Source of the DNA: Candidatus Hydrogenedentota bacterium
GTDB lineage: Bacteria > Hydrogenedentota > Hydrogenedentia > Hydrogenedentales > SLHB01
Direction: 5' to 3'
DNA: 64,000 bases
Assembly (NCBI GenBank): GCA_020848835.1
Contig: JADLHJ010000083.1
Coordinates: 1-64,000, forward strand
Part shown: positions 16,618 to 26,163 of the stretch, piece after piece
How positions within the stretch are numbered: position 1 is the first letter of the stretch
Layout of the letters: each line of letters opens with the position of its first letter
The notes under the pieces: generated by a model
The model's database searches: none
Told to the model about the DNA's origin: nothing
What the model saw: only the letters and a program-made list of their open reading frames with translations
Program-made: the position numbers and the translations under genes

Positions 16618-19600
16618 TTACGGCGCGTTCACCGTCACACGGAACACGCGCTGACTACTCATCACGGGGTTGCCGTGGTCGGTCGCGGTAATAGTGATGT
16701 TCTGATACACACCCACGTGCGAGGCGTTCGTCTGCCACACGAAGAACCCTGTGCCGAAGCTGTCGCTCGTGTAGGTCGCGCCCGGCGGCAGGTTTGCTGC
16801 CGTAAGCGTCGGAATGTCGCCATCCGTATCCCACGCGCCGATGCGCAAATTGATTAACGCGCCCGCGGTGACGGTTTGGTTCGACACCGTATCCATCGAC
16901 GGCGGTTTGTTGCCCGCCATCACCTCGATAAACAACACTGCCGATCCCGTTAACGGCGGCGAGCCTGCGTCGGTAGCGTTGATCGTAATTTGATACGAGC
17001 CCACCTGCGCGGCCGTCGGGAACCATTCGAAGTAGATGCTCGGGTTACCCGCGAACTGGATCAACTGCGCGCCTGCCGGCAGGTTCGGACTGCTATAAGC
17101 GACGCTACCACCGTCGGGATCGGTCGCGGTGATGTAGAAGCCGATGCCGCTACCCGCTGTGACCTGCCGCGCCCAGATCGTCTGGAACACCGGTGCCTGA
17201 TTGCTGCTGGTCGTGACCGTGATCACCGATTGCTTGCTGTCAGTCAATGCGCCGTCTGTCGCTCTGAATGTAACCGTATACGGCGAACTGCCAACGTTGT
17301 TCGGTGTCCAGGTGAAGGTGCCGGTGCCATTGCCGTTATTCACAAAGTTCGCACCGCCTGGAACGTTCTGTGCGCTGAGGGTCGGCACAGTCCCATCCGG
17401 ATCGCTTGCGGTTACTGTGAACTGCAATAGCTGACCCACGACCGCTGTCTTATTTCCAACTGCGGCCACGACGGGCGCGCGGTTCACGTTTGTGACCGTA
17501 ATCTGCGAAGGCTTAGAATCGGTCAAGGTTCCATCGCTTGCGACAAAGTTTACGTTGTACGGCGATGCACCCGCGGCATTGAAGTCCGGCGTCCACGTGA
17601 AGGTGCCCGTGCCGTTACCGTTATTCACAAACGACGCGCCGCTCGGCACGCCCGTTGCCGACAGCGTCGGCACGGTGCCATCGGGATCGCTCGCCGTCAC
17701 CGTGAACGTGAGTAGCTGGTTCTCTGCCGTTGTCTTATTGCCGACAGCAGTCATCACCGGCGCACGGTTCACATTCGTGACAGTGATCTGCGAGGGCTTC
17801 GAATCGGTCAGCGTGCCGTCGCTCGCGACAAAGTTCACGTTGTACGGCGATGCACCCGCGGCGTTGAAGTCCGGTGTCCACGTAAATATTCCCGTGCCGT
17901 TTCCATTGTTCACAAAGGTCGCGCCACTCGGCAGGCCTGTTGCCGACAACGTCGGCACGGTGCCATCGGGATCGCTCGCGGTCACCGTGAACGTGAGTAA
18001 CTGGTTCTCCGCCGTTGTCTTATTGCCAACAGCCGTCATCACTGGCGCGCGGTTCACATTCGTCACGGTAATCTGCGAAGGCTTGGAATCGGTCAACGTG
18101 CCGTCGCTCGCGGTAAACGTCACGTTATATGGCGACGCACCTGCTGCATTGAAATCCGGCGTCCACGTAAACGTTCCCGTGCCGTTTCCATTGTTCACAA
18201 AGGTCGCGCCACTCGGCACGCCTGTAGCCGACAACGCCGGCACAGTACCATCCGGATCGCTCGCGGTCACCGTGAACGTAAGAAGCTGGTTCTCCGCCGT
18301 CGTCTTGTTTCCAACAGCCGTCATCACCGGCGCACGGTTCACGTCCGTAACAGTAATCGTGGACGACTTCGAGTCGCTCAATTGGCCGTCCGTCGCAGAA
18401 ATGGTGATAGCGTGCGGCGAGGTCGCAGACGCATCGAAACCCGGCGTCCAAGAGATTGTGCCCGTGCCATCTCCATTGTTTGTGAAGCTTGCGCCCGAAG
18501 GCAGCGTTGGCGCGCTCAACGTCGGAATTGTGCCATTCGGATCGTTCGCTGAAACGTTCGCGGACCAGACCTGCCCTTCCGCAATCGTGAACGGCCCAAA
18601 CGCCGCGACAACCGGGGCGCTGTTCGCGGCAGGATTGATCGTGATGGAGACCGTTTCGCTGTGGGTAAGCGAACCGTCAAACGCCGTGAACGTGACTGAA
18701 TAGGGCGAGTTCGCCGATGCGCCGACGGGCGGTGTCCACGAGAAGCTCCCGTCGCCGCCACCGAGATCGGTAAACGTCGCGCCGTTGGGCACGCCGGTCG
18801 CCGAGATTGTTGGAATCTGTCCATCGTGATCGTGCGCATGCATGGAGAACGCGAGAAGCTGCCCTTCCGTGCCCGACTTCGGGCCAATCGTCTCGAGGTG
18901 CGGCGGGCTGTTCGGGCTTGTCACCGTAATCTGAATCGTTTCACTGTCGCTGGTTGTTGCATCCGTAGCGACAAATGTCACCGCGTACGGCGAATCTTCG
19001 TGATCGCCTACTGCGGGTGTCCAGGTGAATGTGCCGGTGCCGTTTCCGTTGTTGATGAATGACGCGCCCAACGGTAAGTCAATTACGCTCAGCGCAGGAG
19101 GCGGACCATCGGGGTCGTTCGCCGTAACCGTAAATTGCAGTTGCGTGTCTTCCAGTGCGGCCTTGGCGCCAATCGGATCGAGCACCGGTGCGCTGCCATT
19201 GCTCATCACGTTGACATTGAACATCGCCTTGTAGGTCAGCGAAGGCGTGGCCGAATCCGTCGCAAGAATCGTAATGTTGGAGTGATTGCCCACATTACTC
19301 GCCGTCGTCGGCCAATTGAACACACCGTTACCACCGCCCGTTGGCGTGAAGGTTGCCCCAGCGGGCAGATTCTGCGCCGTCAACACGGGTATCGTTCCAT
19401 TCGGATCGGACGAGGTGACGTTCAGCGTCAATGTGTTGCCCGCAAGCGCGGTGCTCGACGGTATCGCCGTTATCACGGGCGCGTTGGGCGAACCATTTAC
19501 ATTGATTTGGAATATGCGTTGGCTCGTCAGCGGCGGCACGCCGTGATCCACCGCGTAGACACGGATGCCCGTGTACACACCGACATCGGCCGTCGTCGTC

Positions 19601-22206
19601 TGCCAGGTCAGGAATCCTGTACCCCAACCGTCTTCGCTGTACGACGCGCCCGGAGGCAGGTTCTGCGCGAACAAGTCCGGCACATCACCGTCGGTGTCCC
19701 ACGCGCCAATGCGCAGATTGATGAACGCGCCCGCGTTGACGGTGGTGTTCCACACCGCGTCCATGCTTGGCGGTTTGTTCGCGGAGAGCACGTGAATAAT
19801 GAGATTGCCTGACGTGCTCAAGGGCGGCACGCCAGTGTCAGTGGCCGTCACAGTGATCACGTGATCGCCCGCGTCCGCCGGCGTTGTGAACCATTCGAAG
19901 TACACGCGCCGATCCGGTTGCTGAAGGAATTGCGCGCCCGCCGGCAGATTTGTGGCAGACAATGTTGGCGCGGGACCATCGGGATCGGTTGCGCTGATGT
20001 AGAAACCGATACCGTTGCCCGCGGTAACCGATTGCTCCCAAAGCGGTCCCATGACGGGTGGATTATTCGAGCCGCCACTCTGCGGAACGAAGTTTGCCGT
20101 GATCGTCATCGGCGCGGCGGAAAATTGCACATTGTGAGACTGCGCCCCCCCATCTGACCAACTGGAGAAGTCGTAGGCCTGCACTCCAATTGCCTGTGGC
20201 GAGAAGGTATTAATCGTGGATTGTCCGTTCACGACCACTTCGCGCACAAGCGGCGATGCCGCGGTCTCCGCGTATACTCCAACAAACAATCCCGGTGGAT
20301 TGGATTCAAGCGTCAACGTTGTCGTTTGCGGGAAAATGTCGCGCGTAGTGGAAACGGACAGGCCGTTCGGCCCCGGCTCCGTCGCTGTCAGCGTAATACG
20401 GATAGCGCAGGGATACTCGTGATCCACCGCGAGGAATTGGCCGGAATCGACGCCACTCGTTTGAAGAACGGGGTGTTCATGGCAGTCAATAAAGTCGGTG
20501 TCCGCGCAGTGCAACAATACAACTTCCCAAGACAATTGCGACGCCGCCAATAGTCCCGATTCTGGGTCCGTAGCGCGCCCGCTGAATGAAATCGTGTCGC
20601 CCGCTTTCCACTCCGTATCGATGGACGGCGTGAGGATCTCCGGAACGGGCGGAAGGTTGTTGACACTAATCGTTACGCCCTTCGTGTCCGATGCACTCTG
20701 CGAGTCGGTCACGCGCAGCTTTACCGAATAATTGCCGGAAGCGGTATAAGTGTACTGGGTGTTCGCAGTCGTCGCATCGCCAAACACATTGTCGCCGTTC
20801 AGATCCCAGCTATACGTGAGCGTATCTCCCGCATCGGGATCGGACGACGAAGATCCGTTGAACGTAACATCGAGCGGTGCGTTGCCGCTGGTGGTGCTGG
20901 CTTGAATGACTGCGTTCGGCGGGTTGTTGCCTGACAAGTAGCTGATACGGCGCACACGGTTTGCATTAAGATCCACGTAGAAGATATCGCCGTTTGGTCC
21001 GACCTGAATATCGACAGGCGCGGCGCCGGTTGCGATGAAAGTTTCAATGTTGTTTGGATCGGGTGCGCCATCGCTTCCCTGCAGCATCACCTTAATCCAG
21101 CCGATCGAATAGTCGCCGAAGAACATCGCGCGGTAATACTTCGCGGGGTAATTGCCATTCAGATAAACCGCAGCGCCGGTGACCGAGGCGCCACCGGGGT
21201 GAGGATAGCTGTAATACGGCGCGGTGGCCGTTCCCGCGGAATAGAGCGATTGCAGTAAGGGCAGATTGGCAGCCTGATACGAAGGCTGCGCATTTGGCCC
21301 TTCATAGGCGGGCCAGCCGAAATTTGGAGTCGGATTTGGGAATGGAAATGGAACTTTATTGATCTCTTCGTAAAGGGTCCAGCCCACATCGCAGATATAC
21401 ACGGCATTGTTTGTGGGGTGAATGGTGAACCGAAACGGGTTGCGCAATCCGTAAGCGAGAATGCGGTCATCCGCAGTGGATCCGCCAATCAACGGGTTCG
21501 AGGGCCACGCCGCGCCGGTATCCGGGTTGATACGAATCAGCGTGCCGTTCAGTCCAAGCGGATCGCCGGTCGAACGAAGGTCCTGGGTCCGAAGTGCGCC
21601 GCCTTCCAGTGGCGGATCGTTGATGTCGATCGGGCCCGCCGGATCGCTGTCCGGATTTACAGGTTCTGTCTGGCCCCAATCGGTGAACTCGTAGCTCGCT
21701 GCGTCACCGAAGGTCGCGTATAGCGCGCCCTCAGGCCCGAAGCGCAGATCGCCCGCGCCGTGGCTGGGATACACCGTCGCGTAATCTTGAGCAAGGATTA
21801 GTTCCGAACCGGCTGTCATTTGGTTCGTGGCCGGATTAACCGTGATACGCGAAATCCTGCCGCCGGGCGAGCCACGCAATGCGTAAAGAACGTAGAGATA
21901 GGGCCGGGTGGGAAACTGCGGATCGACTGCGAGACCTAGAATCCCGTGATCGTGGAACGAGTAGATTTGGTTTCCGAAGTCGGCGACAATCGTCTCGGTA
22001 GTATCGGAGAGATTGTCGAACGCCTTGATCCGTCCCCATTTCTCAAGGACAAAGACCCGACCATCCGGTGCGAATCGAACCGCCACCGGTGTAGCAAACC
22101 CAGACCAGACCGTGCTGACTTGGAACCCGGACGGCTGGGCATATGCCCCCATCGAGCAAAAAACGAGCAGTAACAAACGCGCTGCCGCGAAACGCAACCT
22201 ATTCAC
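16618..22206 (-). CDS. Giant secreted protein: sugar-dehydrogenase propeller, PKD and about 12 Ig/cadherin-like repeats
   Basis: 1862 residues. A signal peptide ends near AYA. Residues of about 25-425 are a glucose/sorbosone dehydrogenase-type propeller (APDGRVFVLEKWGRI, GDLRFGPEGALYATFGD, GLRNPFRFTIHP). A PKD domain follows (about 430-515, with YSWDLNGD), then a spacer of about 180 residues, and about 12 repeats of 90-100 residues of the cadherin-like/He_PIG type (NxxPV...ASDPDG...GTGTFTWTP) to the end. Acidic DPDG loops probably bind calcium. There is no C-terminal anchor, so the protein is released or held by partners. The role is likely surface adhesion or a scaffold carrying an oxidising or sugar-binding head; enzymatic activity is unproven. 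Confidence 0.9.
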   Translation of the reverse strand: MNRLRFAAARLLLLVFCSMGAYAQPSGFQVSTVWSGFATPVAVRFAPDGRVFVLEKWGRIKAFDNLSDTTETIVADFGNQIYSFHDHGILGLAVDPQFPTRPYLYVLYALRGSPGGRISRITVNPATNQMTAGSELILAQDYATVYPSHGAGDLRFGPEGALYATFGDAASYEFTDWGQTEPVNPDSDPAGPIDINDPPLEGGALRTQDLRSTGDPLGLNGTLIRINPDTGAAWPSNPLIGGSTADDRILAYGLRNPFRFTIHPTNNAVYICDVGWTLYEEINKVPFPFPNPTPNFGWPAYEGPNAQPSYQAANLPLLQSLYSAGTATAPYYSYPHPGGASVTGAAVYLNGNYPAKYYRAMFFGDYSIGWIKVMLQGSDGAPDPNNIETFIATGAAPVDIQVGPNGDIFYVDLNANRVRRISYLSGNNPPNAVIQASTTSGNAPLDVTFNGSSSSDPDAGDTLTYSWDLNGDNVFGDATTANTQYTYTASGNYSVKLRVTDSQSASDTKGVTISVNNLPPVPEILTPSIDTEWKAGDTISFSGRATDPESGLLAASQLSWEVVLLHCADTDFIDCHEHPVLQTSGVDSGQFLAVDHEYPCAIRITLTATEPGPNGLSVSTTRDIFPQTTTLTLESNPPGLFVGVYAETAASPLVREVVVNGQSTINTFSPQAIGVQAYDFSSWSDGGAQSHNVQFSAAPMTITANFVPQSGGSNNPPVMGPLWEQSVTAGNGIGFYISATDPDGPAPTLSATNLPAGAQFLQQPDRRVYFEWFTTPADAGDHVITVTATDTGVPPLSTSGNLIIHVLSANKPPSMDAVWNTTVNAGAFINLRIGAWDTDGDVPDLFAQNLPPGASYSEDGWGTGFLTWQTTTADVGVYTGIRVYAVDHGVPPLTSQRIFQINVNGSPNAPVITAIPSSTALAGNTLTLNVTSSDPNGTIPVLTAQNLPAGATFTPTGGGNGVFNWPTTASNVGNHSNITILATDSATPSLTYKAMFNVNVMSNGSAPVLDPIGAKAALEDTQLQFTVTANDPDGPPPALSVIDLPLGASFINNGNGTGTFTWTPAVGDHEDSPYAVTFVATDATTSDSETIQITVTSPNSPPHLETIGPKSGTEGQLLAFSMHAHDHDGQIPTISATGVPNGATFTDLGGGDGSFSWTPPVGASANSPYSVTFTAFDGSLTHSETVSITINPAANSAPVVAAFGPFTIAEGQVWSANVSANDPNGTIPTLSAPTLPSGASFTNNGDGTGTISWTPGFDASATSPHAITISATDGQLSDSKSSTITVTDVNRAPVMTAVGNKTTAENQLLTFTVTASDPDGTVPALSATGVPSGATFVNNGNGTGTFTWTPDFNAAGASPYNVTFTASDGTLTDSKPSQITVTNVNRAPVMTAVGNKTTAENQLLTFTVTASDPDGTVPTLSATGLPSGATFVNNGNGTGIFTWTPDFNAAGASPYNVNFVASDGTLTDSKPSQITVTNVNRAPVMTAVGNKTTAENQLLTFTVTASDPDGTVPTLSATGVPSGASFVNNGNGTGTFTWTPDFNAAGASPYNVNFVASDGTLTDSKPSQITVTNVNRAPVVAAVGNKTAVVGQLLQFTVTASDPDGTVPTLSAQNVPGGANFVNNGNGTGTFTWTPNNVGSSPYTVTFRATDGALTDSKQSVITVTTSSNQAPVFQTIWARQVTAGSGIGFYITATDPDGGSVAYSSPNLPAGAQLIQFAGNPSIYFEWFPTAAQVGSYQITINATDAGSPPLTGSAVLFIEVMAGNKPPSMDTVSNQTVTAGALINLRIGAWDTDGDIPTLTAANLPPGATYTSDSFGTGFFVWQTNASHVGVYQNITITATDHGNPVMSSQRVFRVTVNAP
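17481..18340 (-). repeat. Three near-identical 285-base repeats
   Basis: The GGTTC marker of each unit falls at 18336, 18051, 17766 and 17481, exactly 285 bases apart. The three full units code for 95-residue domains starting NRAPVMTAVGNKTTAENQ and differ at only a few residues. The following unit (NRAPVVAAVGNKTAVVGQ) has diverged and is a few codons shorter. The high identity shows recent in-frame duplication within the giant gene. Short-read assemblies could collapse or expand this region. Confidence 0.95.
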
Positions 22207-22590
22207 AGAACAAAACCTCCACCCGGGGGTTCTAAGGTAAATCTTTATTCGTGCATCTGCTCCGAACGGAGAGCACTTCTGTCAGCGAAAACTTACACAA
22301 GTCCTTATGCGAATCGCACTTTGCAGCTTATTCAAAGATATAGAATCTAACGCTGAAACGTCAAATCTATTCCCCCAAGCACCTTACTCAAGCTAGTTAA
22401 CAATGTTACGCAAATTTCAGTCCGTTAGTTTTAGGCATTATTTACACATTATTTGTTTCCAGCGATCCAGGAAAGGCATAAAGTCCGTTCGTTACAAAGC
22501 GACAAATTTATCAGCAATGACAAACCTTTTGCAGGATAACACGCCCTTCGAGTACGCTGGCAATCAATAAATTCTACGCTCGGAGGCCAG
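22207..22590. other. 384-base divergent promoter region
   Basis: This gap separates the starts of the giant secreted protein (leftward) and the aldose-epimerase-like gene (rightward), so it must hold both promoters. It is clearly more AT-rich than its surroundings (for example 22330-22470). Before the ATG at 22591 there is a good ribosome-binding site (CGGAGG, 22581-22586). A short imperfect hairpin TGCTCCGAACGGAGAGCA lies near 22258. No RNA gene or conserved riboswitch was recognised. Confidence 0.5.
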
Positions 22591-23721
22591 ATGATTATTT
22601 ACAAACAGAAACATAAAATCGCCGATTTTCGGCGTCGCATAGGCAATATGGACCAAGTCGCCGGGATTCGCCTGGTCACGTTGGAGGATGGAAATGAGCG
22701 TCCAACCCGCGCAGCGCTCATCCATACTGGTAGTGGACTTGAATTGACGGTCCTGTTGGATCGCTGTCTCGACATTGCCTCCGCGTCGTATTGCGGGAAG
22801 GCTATGGGCTGGCGCTCAACCACCGGTGACGTCGCACCACAATATTACGAGGCAGAATGGTTGCGCTGGCTGCGCAGTTACTTCGGCGGACTAGTTTCCA
22901 CTTGCGGGCTCAGTAATGTCGGCGCGCCCACGAAGGACAGCGCGCTCTTGGGCAACGGCCTTCACGGACGTATCGGCAACACGCCCGCGCGCGACATTAA
23001 AGTCACGCAAGAATGGCAGGGCGATGATTATGTGCTCAGCGTCGCGGGCACCATGCGCGAGACTGTTGTGTTTGGCGAAAACCTTACGTTGACGCGCACG
23101 GTATCGACAAAGCTCGGTGCGACTTCTTTTCAAATTCACGATGTCGTTACAAACGAAAGCTTCAAGAAAACGCCCTTTCAATTGCTCTATCACTGTAATA
23201 TTGGCTGGCCAACGGTTGATGCTGGATCGGAATTAATTACGCCCACACAAACCATCGCCCCGCGCGATGCGGAAGCCGAAGATGGAAAAGAGAATTGGAA
23301 TCGCTGCGATCCGCCCATTCATGGGTATAAAGAGAAGGTCTATTACCACGACATGGCCCCGGCGAAGGACGGCACGGTTACCTGCGCGCTCATCAATGAT
23401 GGATGGAAACGCGGCGAAGGATTCGGCGTCTACGTTAAATACAACAAAAACGAACTCCCCCGCTTCGTCGAATGGAAACAAATGGGCGAGCAGGACTACG
23501 TCGTCGGCTTCGAACCCTGCAACTGCGGCGTCGAAGGCCGCCATGTGGATGAAGAACTTGGCCTCCTCCACTATCTCAAACCCGGTGAGCGGCGCACCTA
23601 CACACTTGAATTCGGCGCGATAACTGAAGCGAAAGAAGTAAAAGCACTAAGAAGTGGACGCGCTAAAGTAAAAACAAAGTGGACGAAGAGCTATCGCGAT
23701 TTCGTGCCGAAGAGTAAATAA
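22591..23721 (+). CDS. Aldose 1-epimerase-like protein (DUF4432)
   Basis: 376 residues with the galactose-mutarotase-like beta-sandwich pattern of the DUF4432 family: LTVLLDRCLDIASASYCGK near residue 55, GGLVSTCGLSNVG, LGNGLHGRIGNTPA and late FVEWKQMGEQDYVVGFEPCNCGVEG. These match the aldose 1-epimerase family's sugar-binding histidine/glutamate framework. Some DUF4432 proteins lie in sugar catabolic operons and are thought to interconvert sugar anomers. No signal peptide is seen, so it is cytosolic. It converges on the flagellar operon with a 12-base gap. Confidence 0.85.
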   Translation: MIIYKQKHKIADFRRRIGNMDQVAGIRLVTLEDGNERPTRAALIHTGSGLELTVLLDRCLDIASASYCGKAMGWRSTTGDVAPQYYEAEWLRWLRSYFGGLVSTCGLSNVGAPTKDSALLGNGLHGRIGNTPARDIKVTQEWQGDDYVLSVAGTMRETVVFGENLTLTRTVSTKLGATSFQIHDVVTNESFKKTPFQLLYHCNIGWPTVDAGSELITPTQTIAPRDAEAEDGKENWNRCDPPIHGYKEKVYYHDMAPAKDGTVTCALINDGWKRGEGFGVYVKYNKNELPRFVEWKQMGEQDYVVGFEPCNCGVEGRHVDEELGLLHYLKPGERRTYTLEFGAITEAKEVKALRSGRAKVKTKWTKSYRDFVPKSK

Positions 23722-23733
23722 CGGGCGATTTCT

Positions 23734-24012
23734 TTACCCGCGCGCACGCGCATTCACCATATAGACAAAGGCCAATACTTCCGCCACGGCGCGGTACAAC
23801 GCTTCCGGAATTTCACGATCTACGTCCAGCGCCGCGAGTATAGACACGAGGTCTGGGTCTTCATGGATCGGCACGCCATTCTCTTTCGCGATCGCGATGA
23901 TCCGTTCCGCGAGCAAGCGATCGCCCTTCGCAACGACCCGCGGCGCGGCGTCGGATTCGGCGCTGTATTTGATTGCGACGGCCCTGCGTTTGACGCGTTC
24001 CTCTTCGTTCAT
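23734..24012 (-). CDS. flhX: FlhX: free FlhB C-terminal domain
   Basis: 92 residues from the ATG at 24012, which overlaps the stop codon of the FliK-like gene by four bases. It corresponds only to the cytoplasmic C-terminal domain of FlhB (KRRAVAIKYSAESDAAPRVV, AKENGVPIHEDPDL, IPEALYRAVAEVLAFVY). The NPTH autocleavage site of full FlhB is absent, so this is the post-cleavage fragment made as its own gene. In other bacteria such FlhX/YlqH proteins can stand in for the cleaved FlhB domain and influence export specificity. It is the last gene of the flagellar operon. Confidence 0.88.
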   Translation of the reverse strand: MNEEERVKRRAVAIKYSAESDAAPRVVAKGDRLLAERIIAIAKENGVPIHEDPDLVSILAALDVDREIPEALYRAVAEVLAFVYMVNARARG

Positions 24013-25253
24013 GCTTGGATGTTTAATCCTTTGAAGCGCCGCATCATCGTGGCAAGCTCGCGCACGCGGTCGCCGTCCCACAACGCCGTCTGCACACTTG
24101 CATTGGGATATCCCGCGCGCGAAAGCCGGCCGGCAAGTTCGTCCTGCATCTCCTGCAAGGCCGTCATCGCATCCACATCACGCGCGCGAATCCAGCAAGA
24201 ACACACGCCGTGTACCGCGCTAAGCGTGATCCACAAATCGCCAAGCGCGGACGTTGACAGATCGATTACCACTGTTGCGTTTGCGGCATCAAAGCGTTGC
24301 GCTTTGCCTCCACCCTCCCCCATCACATGAATGTGCGCGTGATGGATTGGCGCATCCGCGGGCATGGGCAGCGCGAGAAATAGATAGGGCACTTCCGTGC
24401 CGCGGGAGTTGATCAATTGCGCCGCCGCAAAACGATCGGCCAGATGTTCGACGCCGCGTTGATAGTCCACCGCGTTTCCCGTCTGCAACAGGAATTCCGA
24501 AAATGCTTCGTTGTCCACCAATCGCGCGAGCGCCGCAGGCGTGTCTTGCGCGATTGATGCAAGAACCTGTTGCATGCCGCCTTTGCCGACAGCCTCTGCG
24601 AGCCGCGCGGCAAGGGGATGTTGCGACGTCGCGGCATGTTCACGCAGGGCCGTCGCGATTTGTTCAGGGCGGGCCGATGCGACCGCACGCAGCAACGGCA
24701 ATAAGTCCTTTACTTGTGCTTCGGGTAACACACCGTCGTCCACGGCTTGCTGAACTATTTGCACCAAACGGGCGGCGTGATCATCAATCCCCTCGCGATC
24801 CAGCAAAAGGGTGAGTACGAGACGGATGGCTGCGGGATTGTTTGCTATCGCGCGCGGAACCAGTGCGACCGCCTGCTCGGCATACTCGAGTTTGCCCAGG
24901 GTCTGCAGCGTGTTGACGATGATGTCCGGCAAATTGCGCAACGGCGATGGCGCCAAGTCCTGCGCAGCAGCTTGCGTTTGGGATTGCGGCGCAGGAGTCA
25001 AACGCAATTGCAGACCTTGGTCGCCGCGCACCACTTCCGCAGTAACCGCCTGGCCCGGTTGAAGCGCTTCAACCTGTTCTACGGGGACTATTAGCGTTCC
25101 GAAGCGAATCAGCGTTTGCGGCTCAATGGACTGAACCAAACCCTGCAAAACTTGTCCAGGACGTAGTGCCGCCGCTTGAAACGGCTGCGTGAGTACGGAA
25201 GCCAATATCGGATTTGCGCTGCCGATGCCGCTTATGCCGCCAAAACCCGCCAT
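24009..25253 (-). CDS. fliK: FliK-like hook-length control protein
   Basis: 414 residues. The Gln/Ala-rich N-terminal half has a beta-rich start (GQVLQGLVQSIEPQTLIRFG), a helical middle, and a C-terminal domain of about 110 residues resembling the FliK hook-length domain (ATVVIDLSTSALGDLWITLS followed by an alpha/beta segment). FliK measures hook length and switches the export gate by contacting the FlhB C-terminal domain. The four-base overlap with flhX fits that partnership and mirrors the Bacillus ylqG-ylqH pair. FliK sequences diverge strongly, so the call rests partly on context. Confidence 0.72.
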   Translation of the reverse strand: MAGFGGISGIGSANPILASVLTQPFQAAALRPGQVLQGLVQSIEPQTLIRFGTLIVPVEQVEALQPGQAVTAEVVRGDQGLQLRLTPAPQSQTQAAAQDLAPSPLRNLPDIIVNTLQTLGKLEYAEQAVALVPRAIANNPAAIRLVLTLLLDREGIDDHAARLVQIVQQAVDDGVLPEAQVKDLLPLLRAVASARPEQIATALREHAATSQHPLAARLAEAVGKGGMQQVLASIAQDTPAALARLVDNEAFSEFLLQTGNAVDYQRGVEHLADRFAAAQLINSRGTEVPYLFLALPMPADAPIHHAHIHVMGEGGGKAQRFDAANATVVIDLSTSALGDLWITLSAVHGVCSCWIRARDVDAMTALQEMQDELAGRLSRAGYPNASVQTALWDGDRVRELATMMRRFKGLNIQA

Positions 25254-25265
25254 GGCGGTACTCCG

Positions 25266-26153
25266 TTAGTCGCCTTTGGTCTTGCGCAAGCTGAGGATGA
25301 GGCGCACTTCGCCCTTGCCGATGCCGAGCTCCTGCGCAATCTGCGCGACATTCATCCCCGCATCGTTATATTCGTATACGCGCGCGTGCAACGGCGGCAC
25401 CGGGCGGCCATTGCCCGTCGTCGCGGGCGGTTTCGAACGTGGCATCGGCACAATGGAGTTCCGCTCTATCTGTTCTTCCGGCGCGAGATTCAGCAATGCA
25501 CGAAACGCCGAGCGCGCGGCGTCTGCATCGTGCGGCATTTCCGGCTCCGTCTCCGGCACATCAAACCCGAGCGGTTCGGGTTCGTCGCCGGCAAAGTCTA
25601 AACCGGTCCACGCGTCAAGCGCGTCTGTCGCGATTTCAGGTTCGCGCGGCATAGCGAGCACGCGCAACGTCGGGCGCTCCTGCTCTTTCGGTGGCGCTGG
25701 CGGTTCAATGGGTGGCGGAGTATATGCCGAAAGTTGGCGCACGTTTGCAGGTGCTTTGCGCACGGGCTGTTCCGCAGCAGCCGGTTGCGCCTGGGCCTGC
25801 GCCTGCTGCATCTCCGCCAACTTCACGGACTCCTGCTTGATCCGCTCGACGTCGTCGTTGATTTGCTTCACGGACTCGCGCATCGCGGTCATCTCGCTAC
25901 GCGCGCTTTCCACAGTTTGCTTGATGAACTCGACGCGCGCGTCGAGCGCCTTGTTTAACTCGCGCGCAAAGCCTTTTTGTTGTTCGAGGAGGTCGCGCAT
26001 GGTCTGCAGCAGGATCATCATGCTGGCGAGATCATCGCGTTTGGTTACCACGCCGGTTTCACGCTGCCGCTTTTGATAAACGTAAAACAGCGCACCCGCG
26101 CCCAAAAACGCGCTCGCGCCGACCAGCACAATAATTAAAAAGAGGTTTGTCAT
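25266..26153 (-). CDS. SwrB/DUF6115-like membrane protein of the flagellar operon
   Basis: 295 residues: one N-terminal membrane helix (about 3-27), a long coiled coil (about 30-125), a Pro/Ala/Glu-rich linker, and a C-terminal helix-turn-helix-like tail (NVAQIAQELGIGKGEVRLILSLRK). This architecture (anchor, coiled coil, terminal GxGEVxLILxLR) is that of DUF6115 proteins and of Bacillus SwrB, which promotes assembly and activation of the flagellar export apparatus and lies next to the flagellar sigma factor gene. Here the gene lies two genes after fliA and just before fliK. The tail may not bind DNA. The family link is an inference from layout and motif. Confidence 0.65.
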   Translation of the reverse strand: MTNLFLIIVLVGASAFLGAGALFYVYQKRQRETGVVTKRDDLASMMILLQTMRDLLEQQKGFARELNKALDARVEFIKQTVESARSEMTAMRESVKQINDDVERIKQESVKLAEMQQAQAQAQPAAAEQPVRKAPANVRQLSAYTPPPIEPPAPPKEQERPTLRVLAMPREPEIATDALDAWTGLDFAGDEPEPLGFDVPETEPEMPHDADAARSAFRALLNLAPEEQIERNSIVPMPRSKPPATTGNGRPVPPLHARVYEYNDAGMNVAQIAQELGIGKGEVRLILSLRKTKGD

Positions 26154-26163
26154 CGCAACACGA

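Noticed and set aside
17492..18703. A 403-codon open frame on the plus strand
   Set aside because: It is the antisense of the Ig-like repeat region of the giant secreted protein; its repetitive translation just mirrors the 285-base repeats and has no domain pattern.
22207..22590. Possible riboswitch in the giant gene leader
   Set aside because: Only one short imperfect hairpin was found, and no conserved core of a known class could be matched by eye.
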